A program made the position numbers and the translations under genes. Under the pieces are notes generated by a model, which did not search any database, had not been told where the DNA came from, and saw only the letters and a list, made by a program, of their open reading frames with translations. A stretch of 57,255 nucleotides of DNA. Source: Alphaproteobacteria bacterium (lineage in GTDB: Bacteria; Pseudomonadota; Alphaproteobacteria; Rickettsiales; SXRF01). Each line of letters starts with the position of its first letter. Position 1 is the first letter of the stretch. Shown piece by piece: positions 45,625 through 54,473 of this stretch. The stretch is from assembly GCA_025360605.1 (NCBI GenBank), contig JANYBV010000027.1, positions 1 through 57,255 of the forward strand, read 5' to 3'.

Positions 45625-46187
45625 AATTTGTCCGCGGGGATTTGCTGGAGCGCATGCACCACATTTTCCACGACCGCCTCATGCAATCCGGCGTTGCTGT
45701 CGATGGTGATGTCGGCATGGGCATAGACAGGATAACGCTCATCCATCAGGCGGCTTAAGATCGCCCCCTTGTCACCGGTCTTGAGGAGCGGGCGTGTATC
45801 GCGGCGCGAGACGCGTTCGAGCAGAATTTCAAGGTCGGCCTTCAGCCACACCGAGATCGCCCGTTCTTTGATCGCTTCACGAATCTGTGGATTGATGAAC
45901 GCGCCGCCGCCTGTTGCAAGCACGCAAGGGGAACCGCTGACGAGGCGCATAAGTACACGTTGTTCGAGGTCGCGGAAGATGGCTTCGCCGTAGGTTTCGA
46001 ATAAATCGGCAATGCTGCATCCGGCGGCTTCGACAATTTCATTATCGGAGTCAATGAATGGCAGGTCGAGCACGGTGGCCAGCCTGCGGCCAATGGTGGA
46101 TTTGCCCGCGCCCATCAGCCCCACCAGCACGACAGGTCTGGTGAGCGGGAGGTGAACATGTTGCAGTGTGTGGGCGCTTGTGGTCAT
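45621..46187 (-). CDS. aroK: Shikimate kinase
   Basis: AroK phosphorylates shikimate with ATP. The 188-residue P-loop kinase has Walker A GLMGAGKSTIGRRLA, the shikimate-binding PFIDSDNEIVE and FRDLEQRVL, and GGGAFINPQIR. The N-terminal extension of about 20 residues before the P-loop is modest. It is divergent from the small membrane-protein gene at 46258, with 70 bases of shared promoter region. Confidence 0.94.
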   Translation of the reverse strand: MTTSAHTLQHVHLPLTRPVVLVGLMGAGKSTIGRRLATVLDLPFIDSDNEIVEAAGCSIADLFETYGEAIFRDLEQRVLMRLVSGSPCVLATGGGAFINPQIREAIKERAISVWLKADLEILLERVSRRDTRPLLKTGDKGAILSRLMDERYPVYAHADITIDSNAGLHEAVVENVVHALQQIPADKL

Positions 46188-46257
46188 TAGTGCTTGTGTT
46201 ATAACCAGAGGATATAATAATAGGACTCTGGAAACTTTTTAAAGGAAAATGCTAATA

Positions 46258-46425
46258 ATGCAACACAAGCGCGCACTCTCGAATTTTGGAATGGTTAAAG
46301 TGGCTCTGGGCCTCGGTGTGGTTCTTATTGTCGGATTCTTGATGACCGCCAGTGTTCCCGCACCGCAACATGCGATTGAGAAAGAGCTGGATGCCAAGGC
46401 GTTCCTCGAATCCAAGCCCCAGTAG
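46258..46425 (+). CDS. Small single-pass membrane protein overlapping xerD
   Basis: The 55-residue ORF encodes a basic N terminus (MQHKRALSNFG), one hydrophobic helix (VKVALGLGVVLIVGFLMTA) and a charged tail (EKELDAKAFLESKPQ). AAAGGA lies about 11 bases upstream. The last 35 bases overlap the chosen xerD start. Function unknown; a gene is supported by the membrane-protein composition and RBS, but not by recognised homologues. Confidence 0.55.
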   Translation: MQHKRALSNFGMVKVALGLGVVLIVGFLMTASVPAPQHAIEKELDAKAFLESKPQ

Positions 46426-47383
46426 CGATAGCCGCTATTTCGAACAATTCATGGAAATGATGGTCGCCGAGCGCGGCGCATCGAAAAACACGGTGGATGC
46501 CTACCGCCGTGATCTTGCTGATTTTTCAGTATTTATTATAAAAAAAAGCACAGATGTGCTGGCGGTGGACCGCGCGCTCGTCGAGCAGTTCTTAACCCAT
46601 TTAAGCCGAGCCGGCATTGCCGCGCGCACGGTGGCACGCAAGCTTTCGGCACTGCGCCAGCTGTTTGAATTTCTCTACAGCGAAAAACTCCGCGCCGACA
46701 ACCCCACCGCCACCATTGCCACCCCGCGCATGGGGCGTCAGCTCCCCAAAACCCTTGAGCTGAACCATGTCTCGGCTCTGCTGGAGGCGGCGCGCGGCGA
46801 CAGTTCGCCCAAGGGCATAAGGTTACAGGCAATGATGGAATTATTATACGGGGCGGGCTTGCGCGTCTCCGAGCTGGTGGGATTAAAATTATCGGCGTTG
46901 CAGGTGAAGGACGGCGGAAAAACCGTCAGCACTGATTTCCTTGTCATCCGTGGCAAGGGCAATAAAGAACGCTTGGTGCCCGTACATGGTAAAGCGCGCG
47001 ACGCTCTCTCTCGTTATTTAGAGGTGCGGCAGGTATTTTTAACCGACAAAAATCCTTCGCCCTATTTGTTCCCCTATCACCGTGCGGAAGGCTACATTAC
47101 CCGCCAGCAGTTCGGGGTGATGCTGAAAGAATTGGCGGTGAAAGCGCATATCGACCCTGAAACCCTGTCGCCGCACACGCTGCGCCATTCCTTTGCCAGC
47201 CATTTACTGGAAGGCGGGGCTGATTTGCGCGTGATTCAGGAATTGCTCGGGCATTCCGATATTTCAACGACGCAGATTTACACGCATGTTGCTGGTGAAC
47301 GGTTGCAAAAAACCGTGCGCGAGAACCATCCGCTAGCGCGCCACCGTCCGCAGAAAAAACCGGAACATGAATGGCAGGAGTGA
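46391..47383 (+). CDS. xerD: Tyrosine recombinase XerD-like
   Basis: XerC/XerD resolve chromosome dimers at dif sites. The 330-residue protein has the SAM-like DNA-binding N domain (ERGASKNTVDAYRRDLADF) and the catalytic residues of tyrosine recombinases: Arg in YGAGLRVSELVGL, Lys in RGKGNKERLVP, HxxR in SPHTLRHSFASHLLEGGADLRV, His in LLGHSDIS, and Tyr in TTQIYTHV. The XerD label rather than XerC rests on GGADLRVIQELLGH and synteny. The start is uncertain: 46391 includes the YFEQFMEMM lead-in, while 46451 would be a shorter choice. The 3' end overlaps the convergent transporter gene by 51 bases. Confidence 0.9.
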   Translation: MPRRSSNPSPSSDSRYFEQFMEMMVAERGASKNTVDAYRRDLADFSVFIIKKSTDVLAVDRALVEQFLTHLSRAGIAARTVARKLSALRQLFEFLYSEKLRADNPTATIATPRMGRQLPKTLELNHVSALLEAARGDSSPKGIRLQAMMELLYGAGLRVSELVGLKLSALQVKDGGKTVSTDFLVIRGKGNKERLVPVHGKARDALSRYLEVRQVFLTDKNPSPYLFPYHRAEGYITRQQFGVMLKELAVKAHIDPETLSPHTLRHSFASHLLEGGADLRVIQELLGHSDISTTQIYTHVAGERLQKTVRENHPLARHRPQKKPEHEWQE

Positions 47384-48229
47384 CCACGAAATTTCGCTCA
47401 CCGCCACAAACAGCACCACGTCCGGCGCGAAATGCAGCAACGCCAGACTCACCCCCAGCGCGGCATTGTTAAAGCTTGAACACACGGTATAGGTGATGCG
47501 TTCATTGCGCGGGCGCTTGGGCAGTAAGAACCACGCAAAGGCGATAAAGCAGGCAAAGCACAGGGTGGTGATGATGAATGCGCCCAGCAATCCCTCGCCG
47601 CTTAAAATCACCTCGCGCTGTTTGGCAATCGCCATGGCGATAACGAACGCCACCAGCAATACCGAAAATAATTTATTCTGCGCGTACATATAAGCGCTGG
47701 TGGGTTTATGGTGGCGGATGGCGGCGTAGACCAGCATGGGCACAAAAATGCACCACACCATCGTCATGAATAACGCCTTGGGTTCCGGTGCGGCCGCCAC
47801 GCCGCCCAGCCATGCGAATTGCAGCGGGATTAAAAACGGCGTGAGTATCTGGCTGACGATAACGATAGCAAAGGCAGGGGCGACCGCACCGCCGTAAATG
47901 GAGGCAAACGCTGGGCTGGCCACGCCTGCTGGAACTAGCGCGAGTAAAAAAACACCGGTGGCAAACGCGGGGGCGAGGGCGTGGGTCAGCGCCCACAGCA
48001 CGACGGGCAACACGACATACCGCGCGACATAAAACAGCACGATGTCGCGCCAGCGGAGGCTAGAAAAGCCGCCGTCACGCAACCGGTAGCACGACACCAG
48101 CATGAGGATGGCGAGGGCGATGACGACGCTAATGTTAGGAATCTGTGCCAGCGGTGGAAACACCAAACCGACGGCGCAGGCCATCAGCAGCACCAGCCCG
48201 AAATGCGTTTCAATGAAACGTTTTATCAT
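47333..48229 (-). CDS. Bile acid:sodium symporter (SBF/BASS)-family transporter
   Basis: The 298-residue protein is almost wholly hydrophobic, with about nine to ten transmembrane segments. The SBF-like features are ALVPAGVASPAFASIYGGAVAPAFAIVIVSQ and VCSSFNNAALGVSLALLHF near the C terminus. The substrate in bacteria is usually not bile acid and cannot be told here. The ATG at 48229 overlaps the AIM24-like gene stop (TAATG), so the two are probably translated together. Longer upstream frame sequence is non-hydrophobic and lies inside that neighbour. Confidence 0.8.
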   Translation of the reverse strand: MIKRFIETHFGLVLLMACAVGLVFPPLAQIPNISVVIALAILMLVSCYRLRDGGFSSLRWRDIVLFYVARYVVLPVVLWALTHALAPAFATGVFLLALVPAGVASPAFASIYGGAVAPAFAIVIVSQILTPFLIPLQFAWLGGVAAAPEPKALFMTMVWCIFVPMLVYAAIRHHKPTSAYMYAQNKLFSVLLVAFVIAMAIAKQREVILSGEGLLGAFIITTLCFACFIAFAWFLLPKRPRNERITYTVCSSFNNAALGVSLALLHFAPDVVLFVAVSEISWSLLPFMFRFFLRTVAR

Positions 48230-49017
48230 TACACATCTTTGCTCGTCAGCATGGTTGCTGCTAGCCCGAGTAAACCACCAACAGCAGCACCCGCTACACT
48301 GCTGGTGCTGCCACCACCGATGACCGCGCCGGTTTCCGCGTTGGTGGGTTGCGGCAGGTAGCGCGCTATTTCTTCTGCGAGGTGGATGAGCGGCATGCTT
48401 TGCAGCCACACGCGCCCGGGGCCGGTCAGGGTGGCTAAATAAATGCCGTTGCCACCAAAAAGGAAATTTTTGAATCCGCTGACGATCTGGATGTCGGTGT
48501 TGACATCCGGCGATTGCACGCCGATATGTCCCGCATGCACCAGCAGGCGTTCACCGGCCTGTAAGTCTTTGATGACAATCTCGCCGGCGAGGTCGAGCCA
48601 GACGGTTCCCGGTCCGGTGACTTTTTGCAGCACGAATCCTTCACCGGCGAAGAAGCCCGCGCCCAGTTTTTTTTGCCATGCGATGTCCAGATGCACGGAT
48701 TCTTCGGCGCACAGGAAGGTTTCCTTGCGGCAGAGTAATGATTCGCCGTCCTTGAGCGTTACGGGCATGATGGTGCCAGGGAATTTGGCCGCAAAGGTAA
48801 TCTGTCCGGAGGTCTGGGCGGTGAAGGTGGTAACGAACAGGCTGCCGCCGGACATGCTGCGTTTGATGCCCGCCCACAGGCCACCGCCGGTGTGGGTGTC
48901 CATCACGATCTGGTCGCTCATCCACGCCATGGTGGCGGTCTGGCTGTAGATTTTTTCACCGGCGATGAGGTCGATCGCCAGTGTTTGCATGGTGGTACCG
49001 TTGACTGCGTATTTCAT
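48229..49017 (-). CDS. AIM24/TIGR00266-family protein
   Basis: The 262-residue protein shows the beta-rich TIGR00266 pattern: GEKIYSQTATMAWMSD, then GGGLWAGIKRSMSGGSLFVTTFTA, then FLCAEESVHLDI, then GEGFVLQKVTGPGTVWLDLAGEI, then VNTDIQIVSGFKNFLFGGNGIYLATLTGPGRVWLQSMPL. A Gly/Ala-rich hydrophobic tail (SVAGAAVGGLLGLAATML) may be a membrane anchor. Function of the family is unknown; the yeast member AIM24 is mitochondrial. It is coupled to the SBF transporter gene that follows. Confidence 0.88.
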   Translation of the reverse strand: MKYAVNGTTMQTLAIDLIAGEKIYSQTATMAWMSDQIVMDTHTGGGLWAGIKRSMSGGSLFVTTFTAQTSGQITFAAKFPGTIMPVTLKDGESLLCRKETFLCAEESVHLDIAWQKKLGAGFFAGEGFVLQKVTGPGTVWLDLAGEIVIKDLQAGERLLVHAGHIGVQSPDVNTDIQIVSGFKNFLFGGNGIYLATLTGPGRVWLQSMPLIHLAEEIARYLPQPTNAETGAVIGGGSTSSVAGAAVGGLLGLAATMLTSKDV

Positions 49018-49119
49018 GATTCGCTCCCTTGTTTTTTATGATGAATGGGACGGTAGCATATGCCCTATCAGCCAGTCTAGGAAATGTCATCTGCGTGCAG
49101 GCGGGAATGATAGAAAAAG

Positions 49120-49147
49120 AAAAGGCGAGAATTTCTTCCCGCCTTTT
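49120..49147. terminator. Intrinsic terminator between nrdJ and the AIM24-like gene
   Basis: AAAAGGCG at 49120-49127 pairs with CGCCTTTT at 49140-49147. On the minus strand a T-rich tract follows the hairpin, so it probably ends nrdJ transcription. The plus strand also has a T-run on its right arm. Confidence 0.65.
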
Positions 49148-49158
49148 TATGATCATTT

Positions 49159-49195
49159 CAAATAATTCCGCAGGGCCGTCCCAAGGAATTATTTG
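49159..49195. repeat. Perfect 11-bp inverted repeat
   Basis: CAAATAATTCC at 49159-49169 and GGAATTATTTG at 49185-49195 enclose a 15-base GC-rich loop. No U-run follows, so it may stabilise the nrdJ mRNA 3' end or act as a binding site. Confidence 0.6.
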
Positions 49196-49206
49196 GCATA
49201 TTTTCC

Positions 49207-49244
49207 CAAACCCAATCGCAAGCCAAAGGCCGAGATTGGGTTTG
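49207..49244. repeat. Perfect 11-bp inverted repeat just after the nrdJ stop
   Basis: CAAACCCAATC at 49207-49217 and GATTGGGTTTG at 49234-49244 form an 11-bp stem. On the minus strand it begins 1 base after the nrdJ stop. No T-run follows. Confidence 0.65.
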
Positions 49245-49245
49245 A

Positions 49246-52200
49246 TCAGCTACAACCGCTGGTGCCGCCGCAGGTGTTGCACTTCATGCAGGTGCCGTTG
49301 CGCACGAGGGTGAAGTTGCCACACTCGGTGCAGGCGTCGCCTTCATAGCCTTTCGCGCGGGCTTGGCGGATGCGTTCGCGGATGGTGGTGTTTTCCTGAA
49401 CCGATACGCCGACATGTACGGTGGTGCCTTCATGTTCGGTTTTCAGGTACGCCTTGGTTTCAACCACGTTGCCATCTTCGGATGCGAGTGCCAACGCGCC
49501 ATGCGTCGCGGTGGCGGCGGCAACAGCAGGTTTGTTGCTGGACACCACATAGAGCTTGCCGCGCACATAGCCGTTACTGGCTGCTTTGTTGAACAGTTGC
49601 GGCAGTTCCGGCTGGTCGCTTGGGCGGGTGGAATCGCCTTCGCCGCGGCCGATGGAATCGGAGCGCAGATCGCCCATTTCCACATGCGCGAGGTCGTTGC
49701 GTCCGAGATACGAAATCGCCAGTTCGCGGAACAGGTAATCGAGGATGGAGGTTGACATCTTGATCGCCTCGTTGCCTTCGACCATGCCCGATGGTTCAAA
49801 GCGGGTGAAGGTGAACGCATCGACGAATTCTTCCAGCGGCACGCCGTATTGCAGGGCAATGGAAACGGCAATCGCGAAATTGTTCATCAAAGAGCGGAAC
49901 GCCGCGCCTTCTTTATGCATATCGACGAAGATTTCACCGATGCTGCCATCTTCATATTCACCGGTACGTAAGTACACTTTGTGACCACCGACGACGGCTT
50001 TCTGTGTGTAACCTTTACGACGTTCCGGCAGTTTCTTGCGCTCGTTGGCGACGATGCGTTCAACGATCTGCTGGGCGACAAAGGCGGGCTGGCGCATGGT
50101 CTGCATGTCGGCCTGACGCTGGTCGTCATCGTCGACACCGCTGAGTTCTTCCGCGATGGAGGCGTTGAGCGGTTGCGACAGTTTGGAACCGTCACGGTAC
50201 AAAGCGTTCGCTTTGAGGCCTAACTTCCATGACAGCATATACGCGTCCTTGCATTCTTCGACGGTGGCAAGGTTTGGCATGTTGATCGTCTTGGAAATCG
50301 CACCCGAGATGTACGGCTGCACCGCCGCCATCATGCGGATATGGCTTTCGGCCGACAGGAAGCGCTTGCCTTTTTTGCCGCACGGGTTGGCGCAGTCGAA
50401 CACCGCGAGATGTTCGTCTTTCAGGAACGGAGCGCCTTCCACCGTCATCGTGCCGCAGCAATATTCATTGGCGCGTTCGATGTCGACTTTCAGGAAGCCC
50501 AGAGCCGCCAGCATGTCAAAGTTGAAGTCGTCGAGCTGTGCCTGCGTTAAGCCGAGTTTGGTTTTGCAGAACTCGTCGCCGAGGCTCCACTTGTTAAACG
50601 CAAACTTGATTTCAAAGGCGGACGCGAGGGATTTTTCGACCTTGGCGAGGGCTTCGTCATCGAATCCTTTGGCACGAAGTGCCGCATGGTTGACCCCTGG
50701 CGCGTCCTTCAACGTGCCGTGACCGACTGCATAGGCAATGATCTCGCTGATCTGCTTTTGCTGGTAACCCAAAAATTTCAGCGCTTCCACCACCTGCTGG
50801 TTGATGATTTTGAAGTAACCGCCGCCTGCGAGTTTTTTGAATTTCACGATAGCGAAATCCGGTTCGATGCCGGTGGTATCACAATCCATGACCAGACCGA
50901 TCGTGCCGGTCGGCGCGATGCAGGTGGACTGGGCGTTGCGGTAGCCATATTTTTCACCGAGCATGATGGCGGAGTCCCACGCATGTTTGGCGGCTTTCAC
51001 CAGTGCTTTGTCTTCACAATGGTCGATGTCGAGTGGCACCGGCAGCATGGAGAGTTCTTCGTACCCTGCCATTTCACCCACCGCAGCGCGGCGGTGATTG
51101 CGCATCACGCGCAGCATGTGCGCCTTGTTGGATTCATAACCGTCGAAGGGTCCAAGCTCCTTGGCCATTTCGGCCGAGGTGGCGTAGGATACACCCGTCA
51201 TGATCGCGGAGATAGCGCCGGCAATGGCGTGGCCTTCGTCGGAATCATACGGTACGCCCGATGCCATCAGCAAGCCGCCGATATTGGCATAGCCAAGGCC
51301 GAGGGTGCGGTATTCATAGGAGAGGCGGGCGATTTCCTTGGAAGGAAACTGCGCCATCAGCACCGAGATTTCCAACACGATGGTCCACAGACGTGCCGTA
51401 TATTCAAACGACTTGATGTCGAAGATGCCGTTGTACTGTTTGAATTTGAGCAGGTTGATGGATGCCAAATTACAGGCGGTGTCATCAAGGAACATATATT
51501 CCGAGCATGGGTTGGACGCACGGATGCGGCCGGACTCGGGGCAGGTGTGCCATTCGTTGATGGTGGTGTCGTATTGCAGACCCGGATCAGCGCACGCCCA
51601 CGCGGCATATGCCACCTGTTCCCACAAATCGCGGGCAGGCATGGTTTCGGATACTTTATTGTCGCGGCGGCGCAGCAGGTGCCATGGCTTGTCCTGTTCA
51701 ACGGCTTCTAAAAAGTCGTTGGTGACGCGCACGGAGTTGTTGGAGTTCTGCCCCGACACGGTGCGGTAGGCTTCCGAATCCCAGTCGGTATCGTATTCAG
51801 GGAAATCGAGTTCTTTATAGCCTTGGCGGGCGAATTCGATCACGCGCTGGATGTAGTTGTCCGGCACGAGTGCTTTGCGGGCATCACGCATGGCCGATTT
51901 CAGGGCTGGGTTGTCGGATGGGCTGAGGCGCGACGGTGCGTCGGTGATGTTGCACGCGGCCATGACGGCACCCAGATGTTTGCGGCACAGCTTGGAGCCG
52001 GTGACGAGGGCCGCCACTTTCTGTTCTTCGATCACCTTCCAGTTGATGAACTCTTTAATGTCCGGATGGTCGATATCGACGACGACCATTTTAGCGGCGC
52101 GGCGCGTTGTGCCACCGGATTTGATCGCACCCGCAGCGCGGTCGCCGATTTTCAGGAAGCTCATCAGGCCGGAGGATTTGCCACCGCCGGAGAGTTTTTC

Positions 52201-52947
52201 GCCGCCGCCGCGCAGGTCGGAGAAGTTAGAGCCGGTGCCGGAGCCGTATTTAAACAGACGCGCTTCGCGTTCCCACAAATCCATGATGCCGCCTTCGTTG
52301 ACGAGATCATCGGACACGCTCTGGATGAAGCATGCGTGCGGTTGCGGACGCTCATAGGCGCTTTTGGATTTCGAGAGTTTGCCGGTTTCGGGGTCAACGA
52401 AGAAATGTCCCTGTGACGGGCCGTCAATGCCATACGCCCAATGCAGGCCGGTGTTGAACCATTGCGGGGAATTCGGTGCGGCCATCTGTGCGGCCAGCAT
52501 GTAGCACATTTCTTCATAGAAGGCGCGTGCGTCTTCTTCGGTATCGAAGTAGCCGCCTTTCCAGCCCCAGTAGGTCCATGCGCCCGCGAGGCGGTTGAAC
52601 ACTTGCTTGGAGGAGGTTTCACCTGCGTAGCGCGCATCGGCGGGGAGCTTTTCGAGCGCAGCATCATCGGGCACGTTGCGCCACAGCCATGACGGAACGG
52701 TTTCTTCTTCTACTTTCTTTAAGCAAGCGGCAATGCCTGCCTTGCGGAAATATTTCTGGGCGATCACATCGCAGGCCACTTGTGACCAATGCTCGGGCAC
52801 CTCGGTATCGCGCGCCTCAAACACCGCTGACCCATCGGGGTTTTTCATCACCACATCGACCTTTTTAAAGGCGATATCGGCGTATGGCGACGCGTTGGTG
52901 GCGGCGTTTCCTTGGGCAGCTTTGGTAAAGTGTCTGTCTATGCGCAT
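49246..52947 (-). CDS. nrdJ: Vitamin B12-dependent (class II) ribonucleotide reductase
   Basis: NrdJ reduces ribonucleotides to deoxyribonucleotides using adenosylcobalamin. The 1233-residue protein matches the long class II type common in Alphaproteobacteria. Visible landmarks are [12 protein letters not shown], the radical-site motif [41 protein letters not shown], and a C-terminal zinc ribbon with CTECGN and CMKCNTCGG. It is independent of oxygen, but requires cobalamin made or imported by the cell. The ATG at 52947 is preceded on the minus strand by a leader of about 430 bases. No class I nrdAB is in the window. Confidence 0.96.
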   Translation of the reverse strand: MRIDRHFTKAAQGNAATNASPYADIAFKKVDVVMKNPDGSAVFEARDTEVPEHWSQVACDVIAQKYFRKAGIAACLKKVEEETVPSWLWRNVPDDAALEKLPADARYAGETSSKQVFNRLAGAWTYWGWKGGYFDTEEDARAFYEEMCYMLAAQMAAPNSPQWFNTGLHWAYGIDGPSQGHFFVDPETGKLSKSKSAYERPQPHACFIQSVSDDLVNEGGIMDLWEREARLFKYGSGTGSNFSDLRGGGEKLSGGGKSSGLMSFLKIGDRAAGAIKSGGTTRRAAKMVVVDIDHPDIKEFINWKVIEEQKVAALVTGSKLCRKHLGAVMAACNITDAPSRLSPSDNPALKSAMRDARKALVPDNYIQRVIEFARQGYKELDFPEYDTDWDSEAYRTVSGQNSNNSVRVTNDFLEAVEQDKPWHLLRRRDNKVSETMPARDLWEQVAYAAWACADPGLQYDTTINEWHTCPESGRIRASNPCSEYMFLDDTACNLASINLLKFKQYNGIFDIKSFEYTARLWTIVLEISVLMAQFPSKEIARLSYEYRTLGLGYANIGGLLMASGVPYDSDEGHAIAGAISAIMTGVSYATSAEMAKELGPFDGYESNKAHMLRVMRNHRRAAVGEMAGYEELSMLPVPLDIDHCEDKALVKAAKHAWDSAIMLGEKYGYRNAQSTCIAPTGTIGLVMDCDTTGIEPDFAIVKFKKLAGGGYFKIINQQVVEALKFLGYQQKQISEIIAYAVGHGTLKDAPGVNHAALRAKGFDDEALAKVEKSLASAFEIKFAFNKWSLGDEFCKTKLGLTQAQLDDFNFDMLAALGFLKVDIERANEYCCGTMTVEGAPFLKDEHLAVFDCANPCGKKGKRFLSAESHIRMMAAVQPYISGAISKTINMPNLATVEECKDAYMLSWKLGLKANALYRDGSKLSQPLNASIAEELSGVDDDDQRQADMQTMRQPAFVAQQIVERIVANERKKLPERRKGYTQKAVVGGHKVYLRTGEYEDGSIGEIFVDMHKEGAAFRSLMNNFAIAVSIALQYGVPLEEFVDAFTFTRFEPSGMVEGNEAIKMSTSILDYLFRELAISYLGRNDLAHVEMGDLRSDSIGRGEGDSTRPSDQPELPQLFNKAASNGYVRGKLYVVSSNKPAVAAATATHGALALASEDGNVVETKAYLKTEHEGTTVHVGVSVQENTTIRERIRQARAKGYEGDACTECGNFTLVRNGTCMKCNTCGGTSGCS

Positions 52948-53048
52948 GTGGTTCCCCCAAATATAATGTCGATAGTATATAGTCCGTTTGGCCGCTTTTT
53001 CTAGGGTTTTCCTAGGTTTTTTAAGTTTTTTAGTGTCGAATTCCCGAT

Positions 53049-53100
53049 GCGTCTTCCCTATGTATTTTTTGGCCTTAATACATTTTTTGGATAGAGACGC
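53049..53100 (-). promoter_or_regulatory. Bulged stem-loop in the nrdJ leader
   Basis: Read on the minus strand, the outer stem GCGTCT/AGACGC, a short inner TCC/GGG helix and a 7-bp stem ATGTATT/AATACAT stack with bulges around an AAGGCCAAAA loop. It lies about 100-150 bases before the nrdJ ATG. No cobalamin-riboswitch B12 box was found, so the role is unknown. Confidence 0.45.
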
Positions 53101-53242
53101 GTCCGTTGTCCGGCGTTTATGGCTGCTTTCTTTAGTAAAGTATTTCGAGTGACTGAAAACGCTACATTACAAAAATGTAATACGAGAGGAGGGGGCTTGG
53201 CAACTAGATATTGTGCTTGACATAAAAATTAACACCAGATGC

Positions 53243-53338
53243 TGTGGATATGTGGGTAGCATCGTCCCTGTGAAAGCTGGGGATAAAATCTGTAAATAAG
53301 GCAAACACTTGCATTGCGTGGACACGGGGTGGGGATAA
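53243..53338 (-). promoter_or_regulatory. Three DnaA-box-like 9-mers
   Basis: Sites at 53243-53251, 53278-53286 and 53330-53338 read on the minus strand as ATATCCACA, TTATCCCCA and TTATCCCCA. Each differs by one base from the DnaA box TTATCCACA, and all share orientation. E. coli nrdAB also has DnaA boxes upstream (known), so a regulatory role for nrdJ is possible. Confidence 0.45.
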
Positions 53339-53376
53339 GAATGTGTATCGCTAGCGACCCTTTTTTATCACAAGAT

Positions 53377-54186
53377 TTAGTTTTCGCAGTAGGGGCAGGC
53401 GGTGTTCTCTACATATAGGGGTGACGAGCGATCTTCAGGAGTGAGTGCATGGCCGCACGCACGGCACATCGAAGCGCTTTGTGAGGCCTTTAACCCATGC
53501 CCCACCGCCACGCGTTCATCAAACACATAGCATTCTCCGTGCCAACGGCTTTGCGCTTCAGGGATTTCCTCTAGGTATTTAAGGATGCCACCTTTCAGGT
53601 GGTAGACATGTTCGAACCCTTGATCGAGCATCCAGCCGGTAAATTTTTCACAGCGTATGCCACCGGTGCAGAAGGTGGCGATCTTTTTGTGCTTGGCATC
53701 CGAAAGCGTGTGGCGGACGAAATCGGGAAGCTGTTTAAAGTTTTGGGTCTTGGGGTCGATTGCGTTTTTAAACGTACCCAGATGCACCTCGTAGCTGTTG
53801 CGGGTGTCGAGAATAATGGTATCGGGGTCGGCGATCAGGGCATTCCAGTCTTTAGGCTCGATATACTCTCCGCGCTTAGTGCCCACCGGTTCACCCAGCG
53901 AAATGGTTTCTTTTTTTAAGCGCACCTTGGTGCGTTTAAAGGGTTGGCTGTCAGAAAAGGATTCCTTATGCTCCATTTTCTCTTTAATAACATTGACTTG
54001 AAGGTAGGTCAAAAAAAGGTCGATGGCCTCGCGTGTACCCGACAATGTGGCGTTAACTCCTTCATCAGCAAGCAATAACGAGCCTTTTATGCCAAGGCGG
54101 GTCAGCTCGGCCTTCAGCGGTTGTTTCAGCTCGGCAAAGTGGGGGAAATCAAAAAAATGGTAGAACGTAGCAACAACAAAAGTCAT
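53377..54186 (-). CDS. trhO: tRNA uridine(34) hydroxylase TrhO (rhodanese-fold)
   Basis: TrhO hydroxylates uridine 34 of certain tRNAs in an oxygen-dependent way. The 269-residue protein has an N-terminal acylphosphatase-like domain (VATFYHFFDFP and LLLADEGVNATLSG), a rhodanese domain with the active Cys173 in the loop FCTGGIRCEKF, and a C-terminal cysteine-rich tail (CRACGHALTPEDRSSP, CPYC) that could bind zinc. The family was earlier called YceA. It is divergent from the small gene at 54231. Confidence 0.93.
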   Translation of the reverse strand: MTFVVATFYHFFDFPHFAELKQPLKAELTRLGIKGSLLLADEGVNATLSGTREAIDLFLTYLQVNVIKEKMEHKESFSDSQPFKRTKVRLKKETISLGEPVGTKRGEYIEPKDWNALIADPDTIILDTRNSYEVHLGTFKNAIDPKTQNFKQLPDFVRHTLSDAKHKKIATFCTGGIRCEKFTGWMLDQGFEHVYHLKGGILKYLEEIPEAQSRWHGECYVFDERVAVGHGLKASQSASMCRACGHALTPEDRSSPLYVENTACPYCEN

Positions 54187-54230
54187 AATAACAAACGAAA
54201 CTCACATATAAATAACAAGGTATTGCACCT

Positions 54231-54464
54231 ATGGTCATTAACATTAATCCCAATCGCATCAATGTCCGCACCGGCTCCACAGGCAAGGCACCGGATCGTG
54301 ACCAGCGCCAGCAGGACGTGTCGGCGTATACTGTCCCCAAACGTTCCGATGTCAACCATATTCCTGCGCCGGAATCCCTTCGCACACTGATCAGCAGTGC
54401 GGTGGCGGCGCTTCGCAAGGGGGTGTACTGGGACCGTGGGACGATTTTAAACCTGCTCGTATAA
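54231..54464 (+). CDS. Small unknown protein
   Basis: The 77-residue basic, soluble protein reads VININPNRINVRTGSTGKAPDRDQRQQ at the start and ends in an amphipathic helix (ESLRTLISSAVAALRKGVYWDRGTILNLLV). The N-terminal half looks flexible. AAGG lies about 10 bases upstream of the ATG. Nine bases separate its stop from the next gene, so the two may be an operon. The architecture (flexible N-terminus, C-terminal helix) would suit an anti-sigma or chaperone-binding type protein, which is only speculation. Not recognised. Confidence 0.55.
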   Translation: MVININPNRINVRTGSTGKAPDRDQRQQDVSAYTVPKRSDVNHIPAPESLRTLISSAVAALRKGVYWDRGTILNLLV

Positions 54465-54473
54465 GGTAGCCTT

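Larger units (their letters stand above)
52948..53376. promoter_or_regulatory. 429-bp gene-free region upstream of nrdJ
   Basis: The region separates trhO (ends at 53377) from nrdJ (starts at 52947), both on the minus strand. It contains T-rich tracts near 53001-53032, a nested stem-loop at 53049-53100, an inverted repeat ATTACA/TGTAAT at 53166-53181, three DnaA-box-like sites at 53243-53338, and a T-run at 53361-53367. A partial NrdR-like palindrome (TAGTATATAGT) near 52971-52981 is too degenerate to call. No ORF is convincing in any frame. It probably holds the nrdJ promoter and leader; an origin role is discussed as a finding. Confidence 0.55.

Noticed and set aside
50686-51711. 341-residue plus-strand frame inside nrdJ
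   Set aside because: Antisense shadow of a conserved gene; the translation is His/Phe-rich without any family pattern.
52965-52985. NrdR box upstream of nrdJ
   Set aside because: Only about 10 of 16 consensus positions match, and no second box was seen at the usual spacing.
53217-53367. Small RNA on the plus strand, starting from TTGACA at 53217 and ending at the T-run at 53361
   Set aside because: No -10 at proper spacing and no strong hairpin before the T-run; no 6S, SRP or tmRNA motif recognised.
52948-53376. Cobalamin riboswitch
   Set aside because: No B12 box was found on the minus strand, although a stem-loop exists.
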